NCBI GenBank assembly: GCA_963277665.1
Contig: OY728143.1
Location: forward strand, 531,994,394 to 532,058,393
Source: Viscum album
Lineage: Eukaryota > Streptophyta > Magnoliopsida > Santalales > Viscaceae
Length of the DNA stretch: 64,000 nt
Direction of reading: 5' to 3'
The notes below the pieces were generated by a model. The model was not told the origin of the DNA. It searched no databases and was given only the letters and a program-made list of their open reading frames with translations. The position numbers were made by a program, and so were the translations under genes. Shown here piece after piece: positions 22,478 through 33,366 of this stretch. The stretch's first letter is position 1, and each line of letters opens with the position of its first letter.

Positions 22478-23116
22478 GTTGAAATACTATGATAGGACAC
22501 ATGGTATACAGACCATCATGTGCGAGTACTCGTAAAAAGACGAGACTCTCTCTCATTGCATTCACAATTGGTAATCTAAAATATGGGAGATTATGAGAAT
22601 AGACCCAACAGTAGTATTTCTGAATTTCTTGGTGTCATCAGACATTACTATCTGTGAGTGTGTGTAATGGTCCTTAGACTGGATGATTATCATTAACTCA
22701 TGTCATGACTCGTGCACTTAGATTTGCAGACGAAAACCTCCACGAAGACAATTTGCGGGAAGTAGGGTACGTTGGGTGCTTCAGAAATTATATGTTGTTA
22801 ATGGATAAGTCGAGGAATGATTTATTACTTCCATATTTATAGTAGTAGATATCATGGGACCTTTGATTGAAATAGAACTGTCAAACATATTCCATGGGCA
22901 TGGTGTAATGAGGAGTTTTTTTTCTAGAAGTCAAAGAATGACAGATCAAGCATAAATGATTATGACACTACCATGAATCCTACTTGATGAGATATTGATT
23001 TAAAGTGATTAAATTACACAGTAAGTGTTCTTATAAGGTCATGGAAGATCCATGCTATGATGAAAGCCATGAAATGCAATAATAATATTCTTAAATAAAG
23101 TTATGCGGTTGGATGA
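22478..23116 (+). repeat. Duplicated piece of Cop1 5' LTR between two GyB-type LTRs
   Basis: 22478-23037 matches 25765-26326 (Cop1 LTR downstream of the insertion). The remainder to 23116 matches 12060-12139 (Cop1 LTR upstream of the insertion, including TTATGCGGTTGGATGA). The two meet at ATAAGGT, which is present at both parental positions, the signature of a tandem duplication at a 7-bp microhomology. No gene. Confidence 0.85.
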
Positions 23117-23271
23117 TGTAACTACCCAAAGTTTAATTAATGTAAATCCCTCTTGATCATAATAAATGTCTCTTTATATAAAATGTTTTATAAAATATTA
23201 ACTTCTTTGGTTTTATGATAAGAGTTTTGACCGTTACTTTTATAGCCATTGAACAGTGATCACATGATTAG

Positions 23272-23284
23272 TATAAATATAAGG
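23272..23284 (+). promoter_or_regulatory. TATA-like box ahead of the intact U3 ORF
   Basis: TATAAATATAAGG, 49 nt before the ATG at 23321. The gap reads GCTTTAATGAACCC...AAAGGAAGCG and is nearly invariant among the three + strand copies. An out-of-frame TAATGA lies in the gap. A promoter role is inferred from position and conservation. Confidence 0.5.
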
Positions 23285-23320
23285 CTTTAATGAACCCATT
23301 TTACTCAGACAAAGGAAGCG

Positions 23321-23590
23321 ATGGCCTCATCCAGTAGAATTGCCACATACGAAGCCCATTTGTCGGAGCTCGTAAAAGAGGTGGAGTCTTTGGGCTTCTC
23401 CCTTGACCAAGCCCAAGATGAGCATCATTATGTCAAGCTCGAACGTGACTGTCTACGGGAAAAGTGGATGTTGATAGAGATTACCACTCGAGCGATGTTA
23501 TCCGAGCTGCCCCAAGAGTCTGTCACCATCGCACACCATACCCTTGGGTCTTATGCGACTATTTTCAGGGGTTATGTAACAAATAAGTAG
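23321..23590 (+). CDS. Intact LTR-embedded ORF (U3 ORF), coiled-coil-like, 89 aa
   Basis: MASSSRIATYEAHLSELVKE opens the protein. The ATG has a favourable plant context (GCGATGGCC) and the stop is TAG. Residues about 13-60 (LSELVKEV..LGFSLDQAQ..., KLERDCLREKW) have spaced hydrophobic residues among charged ones, as in a helical or coiled-coil segment. The C-terminal third (IEITTRAMLSELPQESVTIA, then TLGSYATIFRGYV) is less charged. No signal peptide or membrane segment. G+C content is higher than the surrounding LTR. Related copies are at 12344, 20033, 11519 (-) and 42068 (-), and a trace at 6588 (-). I do not recognise a family. It could be an LTR accessory protein, a captured host fragment or a fossil. 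Expression is unknown. Confidence 0.5.
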   Translation: MASSSRIATYEAHLSELVKEVESLGFSLDQAQDEHHYVKLERDCLREKWMLIEITTRAMLSELPQESVTIAHHTLGSYATIFRGYVTNK

Positions 23591-26563
23591 TACTATGTTC
23601 ATGTAAATTATTATATTTGTATATAATAATGAATATAATTTCTAGTCATTTTGATACATTTTAAATAGTTTTTAAAGTACAAATGGTGTTTTTAGTTATT
23701 ATTTAATTAAGAATTAAATTTAATTAAATTAAGGGATTTTTGAATCAAATAATATTTTAATAAAATATTATTATTAATACTAAATAAATTTTTACTAAAT
23801 ATAAATGATCTTATAATTTTATTAATGTAATTTAAATTTTTATTAAGGTTTGAAAGCCGTTTCTATCAAAACCTATAAATTTTCGATAAATATTGGTTTT
23901 TATTTTAAAAGTGAAAATTAACATATTTATATATTTTTTTAGATAAAATAAATTTCATTTCTGGAATCAGGATGTTGAAATTTCCCAATGGTGAATTTTT
24001 CATAATTTTCTGAGACTGTCAATTTTTTGGGTAAAAATTAAATACCGTTTAAATATATAATGTGTTTTATGACATCATAATGTCCCAATGGTGACGTAAT
24101 AAAATACAATATTCCATATGTTGGGCCAATATATGTTTTATCATTAAAATATTGTGATTTTGGGTTTTTTGGATTCACTTTTCAAATCATTAATGGACCC
24201 CTCAGGACTTATTCAACACTTTGCCTTTTTAAATTAATTTCCATGGGAGTGTGACTCACCTCCACATAAGCAACCCTAATATTTCAAGAAGTTCGGACAA
24301 TGTCCTTGTAAAATATTGTTTTCTTCTTTCCTTTTCGAGAAACCATGGGAAAAACCACAGGATGGTTTGTGGTGTGGATTAGTTTAATATAAGGGGTCCC
24401 AAACCTAAATAATAAAGATTTCCCTCAACTTTCCTATATAAAACCACAAAATCTCCCACTTCATCCTCACTAAAATCCCTTGGATTTCGTCCAACCTCTT
24501 CACTACTCTCTCTAGAATCCTCCCAAGGTGCCCCAAGCTCTCACGAAGCCTCTCACAAGCCTCTCTCTAGCCTTTGGAAGCACACTTCCAAGTAAGGGTT
24601 TTTTCTTCCTTTCCCATTTTTGTGCAATTCTCTTTAAGTTGTTTTGCCGTTTTAATTTAAATTATAAATGTTGCGGTATGGTTTCAATCCTCCCTCATAC
24701 TTCCCTCTTTATGTTTGATTGATGGGATACCCATTCTCTCTCATTAAATGCCTCCCATGTACACCCGTTACTATGTTGAAATTCTGAAAGGAACTTCTCT
24801 CTCCTATTTTACATTCAAGCAATACTTTTGTATCATGAATCTAAATTCCATTGGAATTGTTGGGAAATTTATCTATATGACCTCCTTACTATCCATTACA
24901 TGTAAATATGATGAGGAACCCCATTATCTCTAGTCAACCATTTTTATGAATTCTTATGTCACGCCGTTACGCTGCCGAAATCGCACCGATTTTCTAAGCC
25001 AATGCCATTGTGTAGTGAATACCATGCCCATTTCTCCATCAAGGGTATTCACCTTTATGCACATTTACTTATTTATTTTAAAGTTTCATGAATTAATTCC
25101 ACATTCCATTATCGTGGAATAAATTATTATGTTTTATTCATCCATTTTTTATGATCCATGTGGCACACTTATGCATGAAATGAAATGTTTAATAAGGGTG
25201 TTCCCTTATAGCGCTCCAATGCATTGGGTAAAGTATTGTATCATGATACGTCATGTGCAATGAGTGTTGACTCATGCTAATGAACGTGCAATGAGGGTTT
25301 ATTTTTGCTTCATTTTTAATGAGGGTTTGCTCATGCTCCATGCGGAATGAGCCTTGGATCACGCTAATTCAATGTTACGTGTTGTTGCCACATTTCCATG
25401 TTATGATTATCATGCTTTAACATGCCTTTATGTTCATGTTTGTAGTATTCTCTATTGACATGCCTATTGCCTACCATATATTATACACCTCATGTTATTC
25501 CATGTGTAATCCCTTACTGGGCTTTAAAGCTCACCATTTTCTTATGCATGTCCTCAGGTTATCCCATGCAATGCAAAGTACGATGGAATGTAGTGGTCAT
25601 GTAACAGAAGTTTTCAATAAAGATGTTGTATTTCATGTTTTATGTTTTTATGTACTGATCCTAAGCCCCAAAGACACTAAACCTCTTGATCTTCTTTGTT
25701 GTATCAAGTGAAGTTTTATGTAATAAAGCATGTTTAAGTTGTAATAAAAAGTAGTGATGTCATAGTTGAAATACTATGATCGGACACATGGTATACAGAC
25801 CATCATGTGTGAGTACTCGTAAGAATATGAGACTCTCTCTCATTGCATTCACACTTGGTAATCTACAAGATGGGAGATTATGAGAATAGAAAAACCAGTA
25901 GTAATTCTGAATTTCTTGGTGTCATAATATGTTACTATCTGTGAGAATGTGTAATGGTACATAGACTGGATGATTATCATTAACTCATGTCACGACTCGT
26001 GCACTTAGATTTGCTGACAAAAACCGTCACGAAGACAATTGGCGGGATGTAGGGTACGCTGGGTGCTCCACAAACTATATGTTGTCAATGTATAATTCGA
26101 GTTATGATTTTTCACTTAATTATTTATGGTAGTAGATATCATGGGACCTTTGATTTAAATAGAACTATCAAACATATTCCATGGCCATGGTGTAATGAAA
26201 AGTTTTTTTTCTAGAAGTCAAAGAATGACCGATCAAGCATAAAGGATAATGACACTACCATGAATCCTACTTGATGAGATATTTATTTAATGTGATTAAA
26301 TTACACAGTAAGTGTTCTTATAAGGTGATACGTCAATGAAGCGCCAACTTCTTTCTCTTGGGTTCCTTGACCCGTTTCTAGATAGTAATCTTGTACTTTA
26401 GGGATGCCCACCTAATGCCAACAAGAAAGAGGCCTAGATGGTCACACACTATGTCTATTCATGTATCTCATGTAGAATAAAGATTATTCTCATACTTGGT
26501 TTAATAATTATTCCAGGAAGCCTAAATTGTTTTAATTTTGGAGGAAGAATAAAATAAAAAAAT

Positions 26564-26781
26564 TACACACTGTGTATCATTAATTACACACCATAAAGTT
26601 TTATTTTGAAAACAGGTACACGCTAGGTATTATTAAATGCACAAGCCATGTAGTTTCATATTAGAAAGGAAATTAATAAATGAAAATAATATATACACGC
26701 GGTGTGCATTGAATTTATATTCCATGTAGTCTTCAATGAAAAATAAGTACATGCTGTGTATTTATTAATTCATTCCGTGTA
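26564..26781. repeat. Palindrome array in the Cop1 5' LTR
   Basis: Near-palindromes of the type TACAC(N)CCGTGTA: a perfect one at 26564-26576 (TACACACTGTGTA), and decayed ones near 26585, 26617, 26640, 26694, 26748 (TACATGCTGTGTA) and 26769. Their positions correspond one to one with the seven better preserved copies in the 3' LTR (34369-34587). Confidence 0.75.
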
Positions 26782-26963
26782 GTTTTTCCAATCGGGATTT
26801 TGAGGAAATATAGTTTTATTAAATTATATTTATTATAATTCGTATTGGAGCATGTTAAGGAATTAATGACTCGACATGGGGTATTCAAAATGGAGATAAT
26901 GAAATAAATAAAATGCGTAACATTTTTATTTATTTATCATAACTCTATAACCTCAACCCCGAC

Positions 26964-26970
26964 TATAAAT
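26964..26970 (+). promoter_or_regulatory. Cop1 LTR TATA box
   Basis: TATAAAT in the context GACTATAAATATCCTC, followed by CCCCAACTCTTTTCC and GAGACAAGAGAATC about 30-50 nt downstream, a plausible transcription start. The 3' LTR has the decayed equivalent TATAATTATCC near 34770. It would mark the U3/R boundary, about 550 bp from the LTR end. Confidence 0.6.
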
Positions 26971-27518
26971 ATCCTCACAACCCCAACTCTTTTCCTGAGA
27001 CAAGAGAATCAGTGTGCACAACAATTCTGGAGAATTATATTAAAGCCTAAAGAACCTCTTCCTCCAATAATGCTCTCAAGGATGATATATATCCTTTTCT
27101 ATTGGATCAAGATGATCTATGACGGACAACACAATAATAGTTTTCTCCACACTAGCACCCAAAGACTCCATTGGTGACATCCAGAGATACGAGGGGGTTG
27201 TGTGGATCACCGCTAGAGGAAGTATAAACATGGCTTCTGTGACACAACAACGAATCACATCGGAACGCAATAAAGAATATCAACGAAGAAATAACACAAA
27301 ACGGTATATCTTTTCAATTGATTAAATTAAATGTAACCAACCTGTAATGATCATACATTGTGGTACTAGGACATTCCTTTACTTTTTCACTTTCTGTGAT
27401 TCAATTCGTGGAGATTGGAGTTTATCATCGTATTGATCATGGATTGATCATTGTTAATGAAAAAAGGATTAGTGGGCACAACCATCCAAGCACTTCTACT
27501 ATGCCCGGAACCTTCAAT

Positions 27519-27531
27519 TGGTATCAGAGCC
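27519..27531 (+). other. Cop1 primer-binding site (initiator tRNA-Met)
   Basis: TGGTATCAGAGCC, complementary to the 3' end of initiator tRNA-Met, two bases after the LTR end CCTTCA. It fixes the LTR boundary and + orientation. Confidence 0.9.
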
Positions 27532-29450
27532 AGGTTACGACGTTGATTGTAGTTATTTAATTTTCTTTGATAATATACGCATTTATATTTGATTCAATTT
27601 GAAATAAATCGTTCTATAAATATGAATAAATGAGATTTTCTATTCCTAATTTTTTTCTCGATTCATGTAAGGAAAACAACCTTTTTAGTTTTAATTTTGA
27701 TTAAAATAAAATCGAGGAACTCATTCGGAGGAGCCGCTCTTTCTGTCTGTACAACATAGGAATACACGATGTGTAATGAAAACTGCACGCCGTGTGGTTA
27801 GGTTCAACAAACCAGCACTGGTCCACCATACCACACCATGTGAATTGAGTATGTATAAGTATTTATTATTCCATGTTGACCATAATTTAATGGCACATGG
27901 GATCCGGAATACACGGCGTGTATGTTGGAGTAACACATCGTGTAGTCTGATCTGACCAAAGTGGAACTATGTACATAGGAGAAGTCGTGTACCACGTTCA
28001 TGGGATATCCAGGCCGGTTACTATGTACCAAGGAAGTACATGCCGTGTACTCCAAAATTTCCAAATTAAAGAAAACACCAAAATCCCCAACAAGTACAAT
28101 GGATAAAAGGTGACTGAAATACATGCCGTGTAAATATAAACTACACATTGTGTACTTTCCAGAAATGGAATTTCACTAGGTTTCCCACAAAGGTACATAG
28201 ACCCCAGACAAGGAATATGGATGAGAAGAATCTAAAGGAAATTCATAAAGGAAATTATGATAAAGAATTTATTAATTATAAGATCATAATAAATTGAATT
28301 CAATCTTGACATATCTTGATTTATAGAATGATTAAAAAAATTTGATTTATAAATATGTGTAATTGTTTTTGCATTCTATGTATTATCATGATCTAGACCA
28401 AAGACCCTTTGTATGTGTGTATGGTTTCATTTAAATTTGTTTAATTTGAATTCGTTGGCCTAGGAGCCTTCTTCTAATAAAATATAGGGCATGTGTGCCC
28501 ATGGTTTCTTTAATGTAAACCCCATGTAATTGAGGATCTCCCATGCTTGAGGAGATGGATTGAAATCCAAAGATGAGGCAATACCAACCCAAGAAGATAC
28601 AAAGGTGGACAGGTGGGGGTTTCCCAACACGAACCATTAGGTTCAAGGTGTTTCCCCTAGGTTAGGTTTAGCTTATAAAAAACACTAGATAAGATAACAA
28701 ATAGAAGCTAATGATCATGCCATCTTATATTAATTATTTTTTATTGAAGATTTTATTTATTATGTATGTTTTGTCATGGCCAAATATTTAATAAACGAGC
28801 CTGAAAAGATGGAATAAAATAAAAACTGGGCTATGTGTAAACATTATCAGAACATGGTTAATCACTTAAGAATGAATCAAGTAATATTATCAAGAATATG
28901 ATAATGAAAAACTAAACATAAAGAATAAAATCCCTCAAATACCATATTAAGTCAAACCAAGCCTTCTGTAACTTTATTAAGGGAAAGACTCAATAAAAAT
29001 ATATGATTGACCAACCCTTATTGGGACACTAACTTCAATAAAGGATCCCCTTATGAAAGGTTTCAGGCCGACTTATCCATATTACATCAAGAGGATTAGC
29101 CCCTGATAGACTTGATGTAATATTGGAGTCATGCTTTGAGAAAATACAAGTCAGGATTTCAGGATTGGGGAGTCCACTCAAAAGATCAAGGAACTGTAAC
29201 ATCACAGTTGGCAAAGACCTGCCTACCTAAATTCCTTCAAATAGCATGACCAACCGTTTTTGGGGTTATGCTATAGAGAATATGGATCCTTGACACTAGA
29301 ATGTCAAATCAACTCGACATTCTGAGTTCAATGGAGGGGGCCATTAGGAATTGATAAAATAGTGGGAGAATTAATAAATTCATTTATTATTTTTCATAAA
29401 ATGTAATAAAAAGGTACTGATAAATCATCTTTTTAATTTTTAGAATCGAA
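27532..29450 (+). other. Cop1 long untranslated leader
   Basis: 1.9 kb between primer site and gag, typical in length for Angela/BARE elements, where it carries dimerisation and packaging signals. It includes the palindrome array at 27763-28154. Beyond 28200 it holds a unique-looking stretch with no coding frame. The - strand open frames at 27804-28148 and 28431-28646 have no recognisable content and the first merely spans the palindromes. Confidence 0.75.
27763..28154. repeat. Palindrome array in the Cop1 leader
   Basis: At least eight copies of the near-palindrome: 27763 (TACACGATGTGTA), 27784 (TGCACGCCGTGTG), 27829 (decayed), 27910 (TACACGGCGTGTA), 27932 (decayed), 28037 and 28120 (both TACATGCCGTGTA) and 28142 (TACACATTGTGTA). 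Spacing is irregular, unlike the paired spacing in the LTRs, and the sequences between them are not repeats of each other. Confidence 0.8.
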
Positions 29451-30240
29451 ATGACAAACTCATCAACCACATTTTTAATGCTATCAATTCCGGATAAAGA
29501 CACCATCTTCACTGGTAGTAACTTTCAGGAATATTTTCGGGGCCTTCAGGATATCCTACGCCATGAATGAAAGTTTTATGTGCTGGATTCCTCACTTCCT
29601 GATCCACCTGCCCAAGAGGTGAGTGATGAATATTTATTTGTCTATGATCAACATTTGAGTGATGCCCTCAACATTCAATGTTTTATATTGTAATCAATGT
29701 CATGTGAGATCATGAAGTCTCAAGAAGACATGGATGCCTACAGCATGCTCAAGTACCTCCATGGTCTATATGAGGAGAGAGAAAGAAATGAAAGAATTTA
29801 GATCTCTAAGGCTCTATTTCAGAGCAAGCTTGGAGAAGGTGCCCCAGCCGGGCCTCATGTAATCAAGCTCATTGGCTACATTGAGTGCTTGGAGGTTCTA
29901 GGGTTTCAACTCCCTGAAGAACTGGGTACTGATCTCATTCTTGCATCACTCCCTCAGAGCTTCTCAAAGATTTTTGTGTACTTCAATATGAACAACATTG
30001 AGAAGTATCTGTCTCATCTTCTTATCCTCATTCACCTAGTAGACAAATGACATGAAGCGTGAAAAGCCTTCTGTCCTCATAGTGAATAAAAGGAAAGGTA
30101 AGGTGAAGATATTTAAGCTCAAAGAATTTTTTATGTTCTTCCAAGAAAATGAATATTGTAGGGGTGGAAAGATAATATGAGGTAGTTTGTTTCGCATGTG
30201 GCAAGAAGGGACACTGGAAGAAAAACTGCACCCAGTAAGG
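29451..30240 (+). pseudogene. gag: Cop1 gag, broken
   Basis: The ATG at 29451 begins MTNSSTTFLML. A copia gag body follows with F.GSNF..YFR.LQDILRHE, Y-VLD, then AYSMLKYLHGLYEE, KALFQSKLGEG, GPHVIKLIGYIE and DLILASLPQSF in the usual Angela-type order. The CCHC knuckle CFACGKKGHWKKNC at about 30190-30231 is complete (C-x2-C-x4-H-x4-C). Stops at about 29568 and 29691 and later frame shifts break it. Confidence 0.85.
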
Positions 30241-30299
30241 AGGCAAGGGGAAGCTTCAGGTACATTTTTTATAGAATGAAATCTATCTGTTTCAACCAA

Positions 30300-30570
30300 T
30301 TGGGTATTAGATACTTCTTGTGGTTCTCACATATGTATCCAAATATAGGAACAAGGTAGATTCAGAAAGGTTGACTAAGGTGAGGTATTTTTACGAGCAG
30401 CTAACGGAGTTAGAATCGCTATTGTAGCTGTCAGAGACTACCACCTCACATTGCCTACTTAGATGGTCTTGTTTTTGAAAAGATGTTATTATATACCCTA
30501 TTTAACTAAAAAAAATATTTCAGTATCGAAATTAGATACTTATGGATTCATCTTCAAGTTTGGAAGTTGA
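30300..30570 (+). pseudogene. pro: Cop1 protease, broken
   Basis: WVLDTSCGSHIC at about 30302-30337 is the copia protease active-site region, usually W.(V/L)D(S/T)GC..H. Here the glycine after Asp-Thr is Ser, which should abolish activity. FLRAANGVRIAIVAV follows as the flap-side strand, then CYYIPYLTKKNISVS (about 30490). Stops are present at about 30345. Confidence 0.75.
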
Positions 30571-30689
30571 TGTTTCTACTTTTATAAATATAGCATTTGT
30601 TTTGGTATGGTTCATTTATATAGCGGCATTTTTCTGTTAGACTACACAAACCAAGTAATTGAAATCGATGAAAAAACTAATTCACAGGA

Positions 30690-31510
30690 ATCATACCACA
30701 CCTAAATTTGTAATCATCTACTAGGTCATGTCACTGAGAAACATTTGTCAAAATTACATTAAGATGGGTATTTTTATTCTTTCAAACTAAAACCACTGGG
30801 TGAATGTCATGCATATCTACAAGGAAAAATGACCAAAGCCATATTTAGTGGGAAAGGTGAAAGGGATAATGTGATTCTAGAATTAGTTCACATAGATGTG
30901 TGTATTCCATTTCCAATTGTAGCAGGGGGTGTGTTCTCATACTTCATACCTTTTACGGGTGATTTTAGTAGATATGGATATATTTACTTAATGAGGTATA
31001 AGTTAGATTATTTTGATCGGTTCAAAGAATACAATAATGAAGTTGAGAACCAACTTGGTAAGAAGATTAAGAAACTTCGTTCAGACAGAGGAGGAGAATA
31101 TCTTAATCAGGACTTCATTGATTTCATACAGGAGTTTGGGATTCCATCTCAACTCATTCCTCCTTACACACCTCAGTGGAATGGTGTAAGTGAAAGGAGG
31201 AACCGCACCCTGTTGGACATGGTGACATCAATGATGAGTCATATGAGTCTTCAATTATACTTTTGGGGATATGAATTTCAAACAGAAGCACACATACTAA
31301 ACAAAGTTCCAACTAAATTGATAAATGGTATTCCATATGAGTTATGGAGTGGACGTAAAGCCATGTTACTGAATTTACATGTGTGGGGTAGCGAAGAATT
31401 TGTTACTGCCTCTTCAGGTAACAAACATTCACCCTGAGGTAGAAACTGTATCTTTATAGGATATCCTAAGGGAACAAGGGGATATTACCTATACAACCCC
31501 TCATAATAAA
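30690..31510 (+). pseudogene. INT: Cop1 integrase, mostly open (30829-31437)
   Basis: A pre-integrase piece with HLLGHVTEKHLSKLH precedes a 202-codon open stretch. It includes the first catalytic Asp (LVHIDVCIPF), the second (LRSDRGGEYLNQDF) and the Glu in WNGVSERRNRTLLDMV, so the DD35E triad is intact. SYFIPFTGDFSRYGYIYLM and NEVENQLGKKIK place it with Angela/BARE. FIGYPKGTRGYYLYN after a stop at 31435 marks the C-terminal part. Confidence 0.9.
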
Positions 31511-31699
31511 ATGTTATAGTGTAATACATTCAATATTACTTCATAGGGAGCACATATCCAAAAGATATAGTGGGAGTGAGATAGACATCGATGAATTCAA
31601 GGCTCAATATACACAAGATTTGGTACAAGAATAGATTCCACAAAGCCCCGTGGTAGAAAAATATGTTCCTGAGATACAAGAACAGTATAGGAGCACAAG

Positions 31700-32765
31700 A
31701 GAGGTGAGAGAAACAAAACTATATAGTTTTTTTTGTCACCGATGATGGTGACTCATTATTGGTTGATAAAGATGATTATCTTACCTACAAGGAAGAAGTT
31801 GAAGTCATAGACATTGCCAAGTGGAAAGAATCAATGAATTCAGAAATTGATTCCATGTACCAAAACCAATTATGTATTTTGGTATATCCTCCAGTTGATG
31901 TAAAGACTATTGGTAATAAATGGGTATTCAAGATGAAACTGGATATGGAGGGTAATGTCAGTACCAATAAAGCACAACTGGTTTCAAAATGATTTAGACA
32001 GCATCAAGTAATTGACTATGATGAAAATAATTCACTAGTTGTGATGCTGAAATCCATCAGAATCCTACTGGATATTGCCTCTTACCGTGACTATGAAATT
32101 TATAAAATGGATGTCAAAAAGAATTCCTTAATGGGAAACTCCAGGAAGATGTCTACATGACACAACCAGAAGGGTTTGTGACTCCAAAGGATGCCAACAA
32201 GGCATGAAAGATACAGAAATACATTTATTGATTAAAGTAAGAATCAAGGTCATGGAACATTTGTTTTGATGAATTTGTTACATAATTTGGATTTTTTATG
32301 AACGAATGTGAGCCATGTGTCTACAAGAGGTTTAGTGGAAGTGCAATCGTTTTCCTAATAGTAATGTGGATGACATATTACTAATTGGAAATGAAGTACC
32401 AGTATTACAGTCTTTTAAGGCATGATTAGATAAATTCTTCTGTAGAAAAAACTTGGGTGAGGCAACATATATTATTTGGATCAAGATCTGTCGTGATAGA
32501 TCCAAGATAATGTTGAGCCAGAGTCAAAGTACATACATTGACAAGATACTAAAGAGATTTAGTATGGAACATTCCAAGAGTGGATTTTTGCCAGTGTCAA
32601 ACGTCATTCATCTTTCAAAGAAAATGTGTCCTCAGACACATGAGGAAAGAAATATAATGGAAATTATCCCTTACGCATCTGTGATTGGGTCAGTCATGTA
32701 TGATATGCTATGTATGAGGCTAGATGTAACTTAAGCATTAAGGTCAGTAGGAAGATATAAATAAT
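31700..32765 (+). pseudogene. RT: Cop1 reverse transcriptase, broken
   Basis: The open piece 31759-31992 has KWKESMNSEIDSM and GNKWVFKMKLD, the copia RT start. YKMDVKKN (about 32100) is the 'KQMDVKTAFLNG' region with a deletion. The catalytic box reads N-VDDILLIGN (about 32364-32392), where YVDD has lost the tyrosine but kept both Asp. LGEATYIIWIKI, RFSMEHSKSGFLPVS and YASVIGSVMYDMLCMRLDV follow to 32732. Many stops. Confidence 0.85.
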
Positions 32766-33300
32766 ATATAGGAGACCTCTAATGGATGGAATTCAAGACT
32801 ATCCTTAATTATCTGAGGTGTACTAAGGATATTTTCTTGTTTTATGGAGGAGATGATGGACTAGTCATTAGAGGACATGTAGATGAAAGTTTCAATACTG
32901 ATCAAGATGACATGTAGTCGCAGACTGGATACATCTTAAGTTTGAATGGAGGTGCAGTGATCTGGAAGAGCTCAAAGAAAAGTGTGGTGGCAGATTCTAT
33001 AGCGGAGTCCGAGTATATCATAGCTTCTGAGGCAGCTAAAGAAGCAGTATGGATGTGAAGCTTCATCCAAGAGCTAGATGTAGTACCAAGCAGTAAATAT
33101 CCTATCACACTCTATTTTGTTAATATTGCAGTGGTGGAACTTGGAAAAGATCCAAGGTCACATCAGCGGACAAAGCACATACCTCAGAAGTATCACCTCT
33201 TGAGTAATTTTTCTCAAATAGGTGAGGTTTGAGTGAGCATTATTTCTATAGAAGACAACCTGGTGGACCCCTTGAATAAATCCTTGACTTAGTAGGAACG
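32766..33300 (+). pseudogene. RH: Cop1 RNase H, broken
   Basis: LNYLRCTKDIFLFYGG is followed by a decayed 'DADWAG' region (HVDESFNTDQDDM), then SQTGYILSLNGGAVIWKSSK and VADSIAESEYIIASEAAKEA (catalytic Glu) and RTKHIPQKYHLL. Stops are at about 32916 and 33055. It is at the end of pol, as expected for copia. Confidence 0.85.
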
Positions 33301-33353
33301 GGATCATCATGTGATGTCTACCTGACTAAAAGTCATAAGAATTTTTCTCTAGT

Positions 33354-33366
33354 ACAAGTGGTAGTT
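33354..33366 (+). other. Cop1 polypurine tract
   Basis: CAAGTGGTAGTT, a decayed form of the Angela-type AAGTGGGAG tract, directly before the LTR start TGTAAGGG. Confidence 0.6.

Larger units (their letters stand above)
23117..25764 (+). repeat. Solo GyB-type LTR
   Basis: It begins TGTAACTACCC, ends GATGTCATA, and is 2648 bp with no interior attached: on both sides it meets Cop1 LTR sequence, with GATGA before and GTTGA after. It probably formed by LTR-LTR recombination in a duplicated copy of GyB1, although its diagnostic sites are not fully consistent with that (see findings). It carries the only intact U3 ORF of the window. Main TATA near 24435. Confidence 0.85.
25765..27516 (+). repeat. 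Cop1 5' LTR, remaining 1.75 kb
   Basis: It continues the LTR interrupted at 12139 and ends CCTTCA at 27516, two bases before the primer site. It aligns with 33577-35013 of the 3' LTR (for example 'CAACTTCTTTCTC...GGGT.CCTTGACCCG' at 26345 and 34150). Together with 11929-12139 the LTR would be about 1.96 kb. It contains the palindrome array (26564-26781) and a TATA box at 26964. Small open frames such as 27119-27325 are not conserved in the 3' LTR. Confidence 0.85.

Noticed and set aside
27804..28148. 114-codon - strand frame in the Cop1 leader
   Set aside because: No family resemblance. It spans the palindrome array, and the region is the untranslated leader of a + strand element.
31759..31992. 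77-codon frame as a separate small gene
   Set aside because: Contains the standard opening motifs of copia RT and sits in order between integrase and the RT catalytic box.
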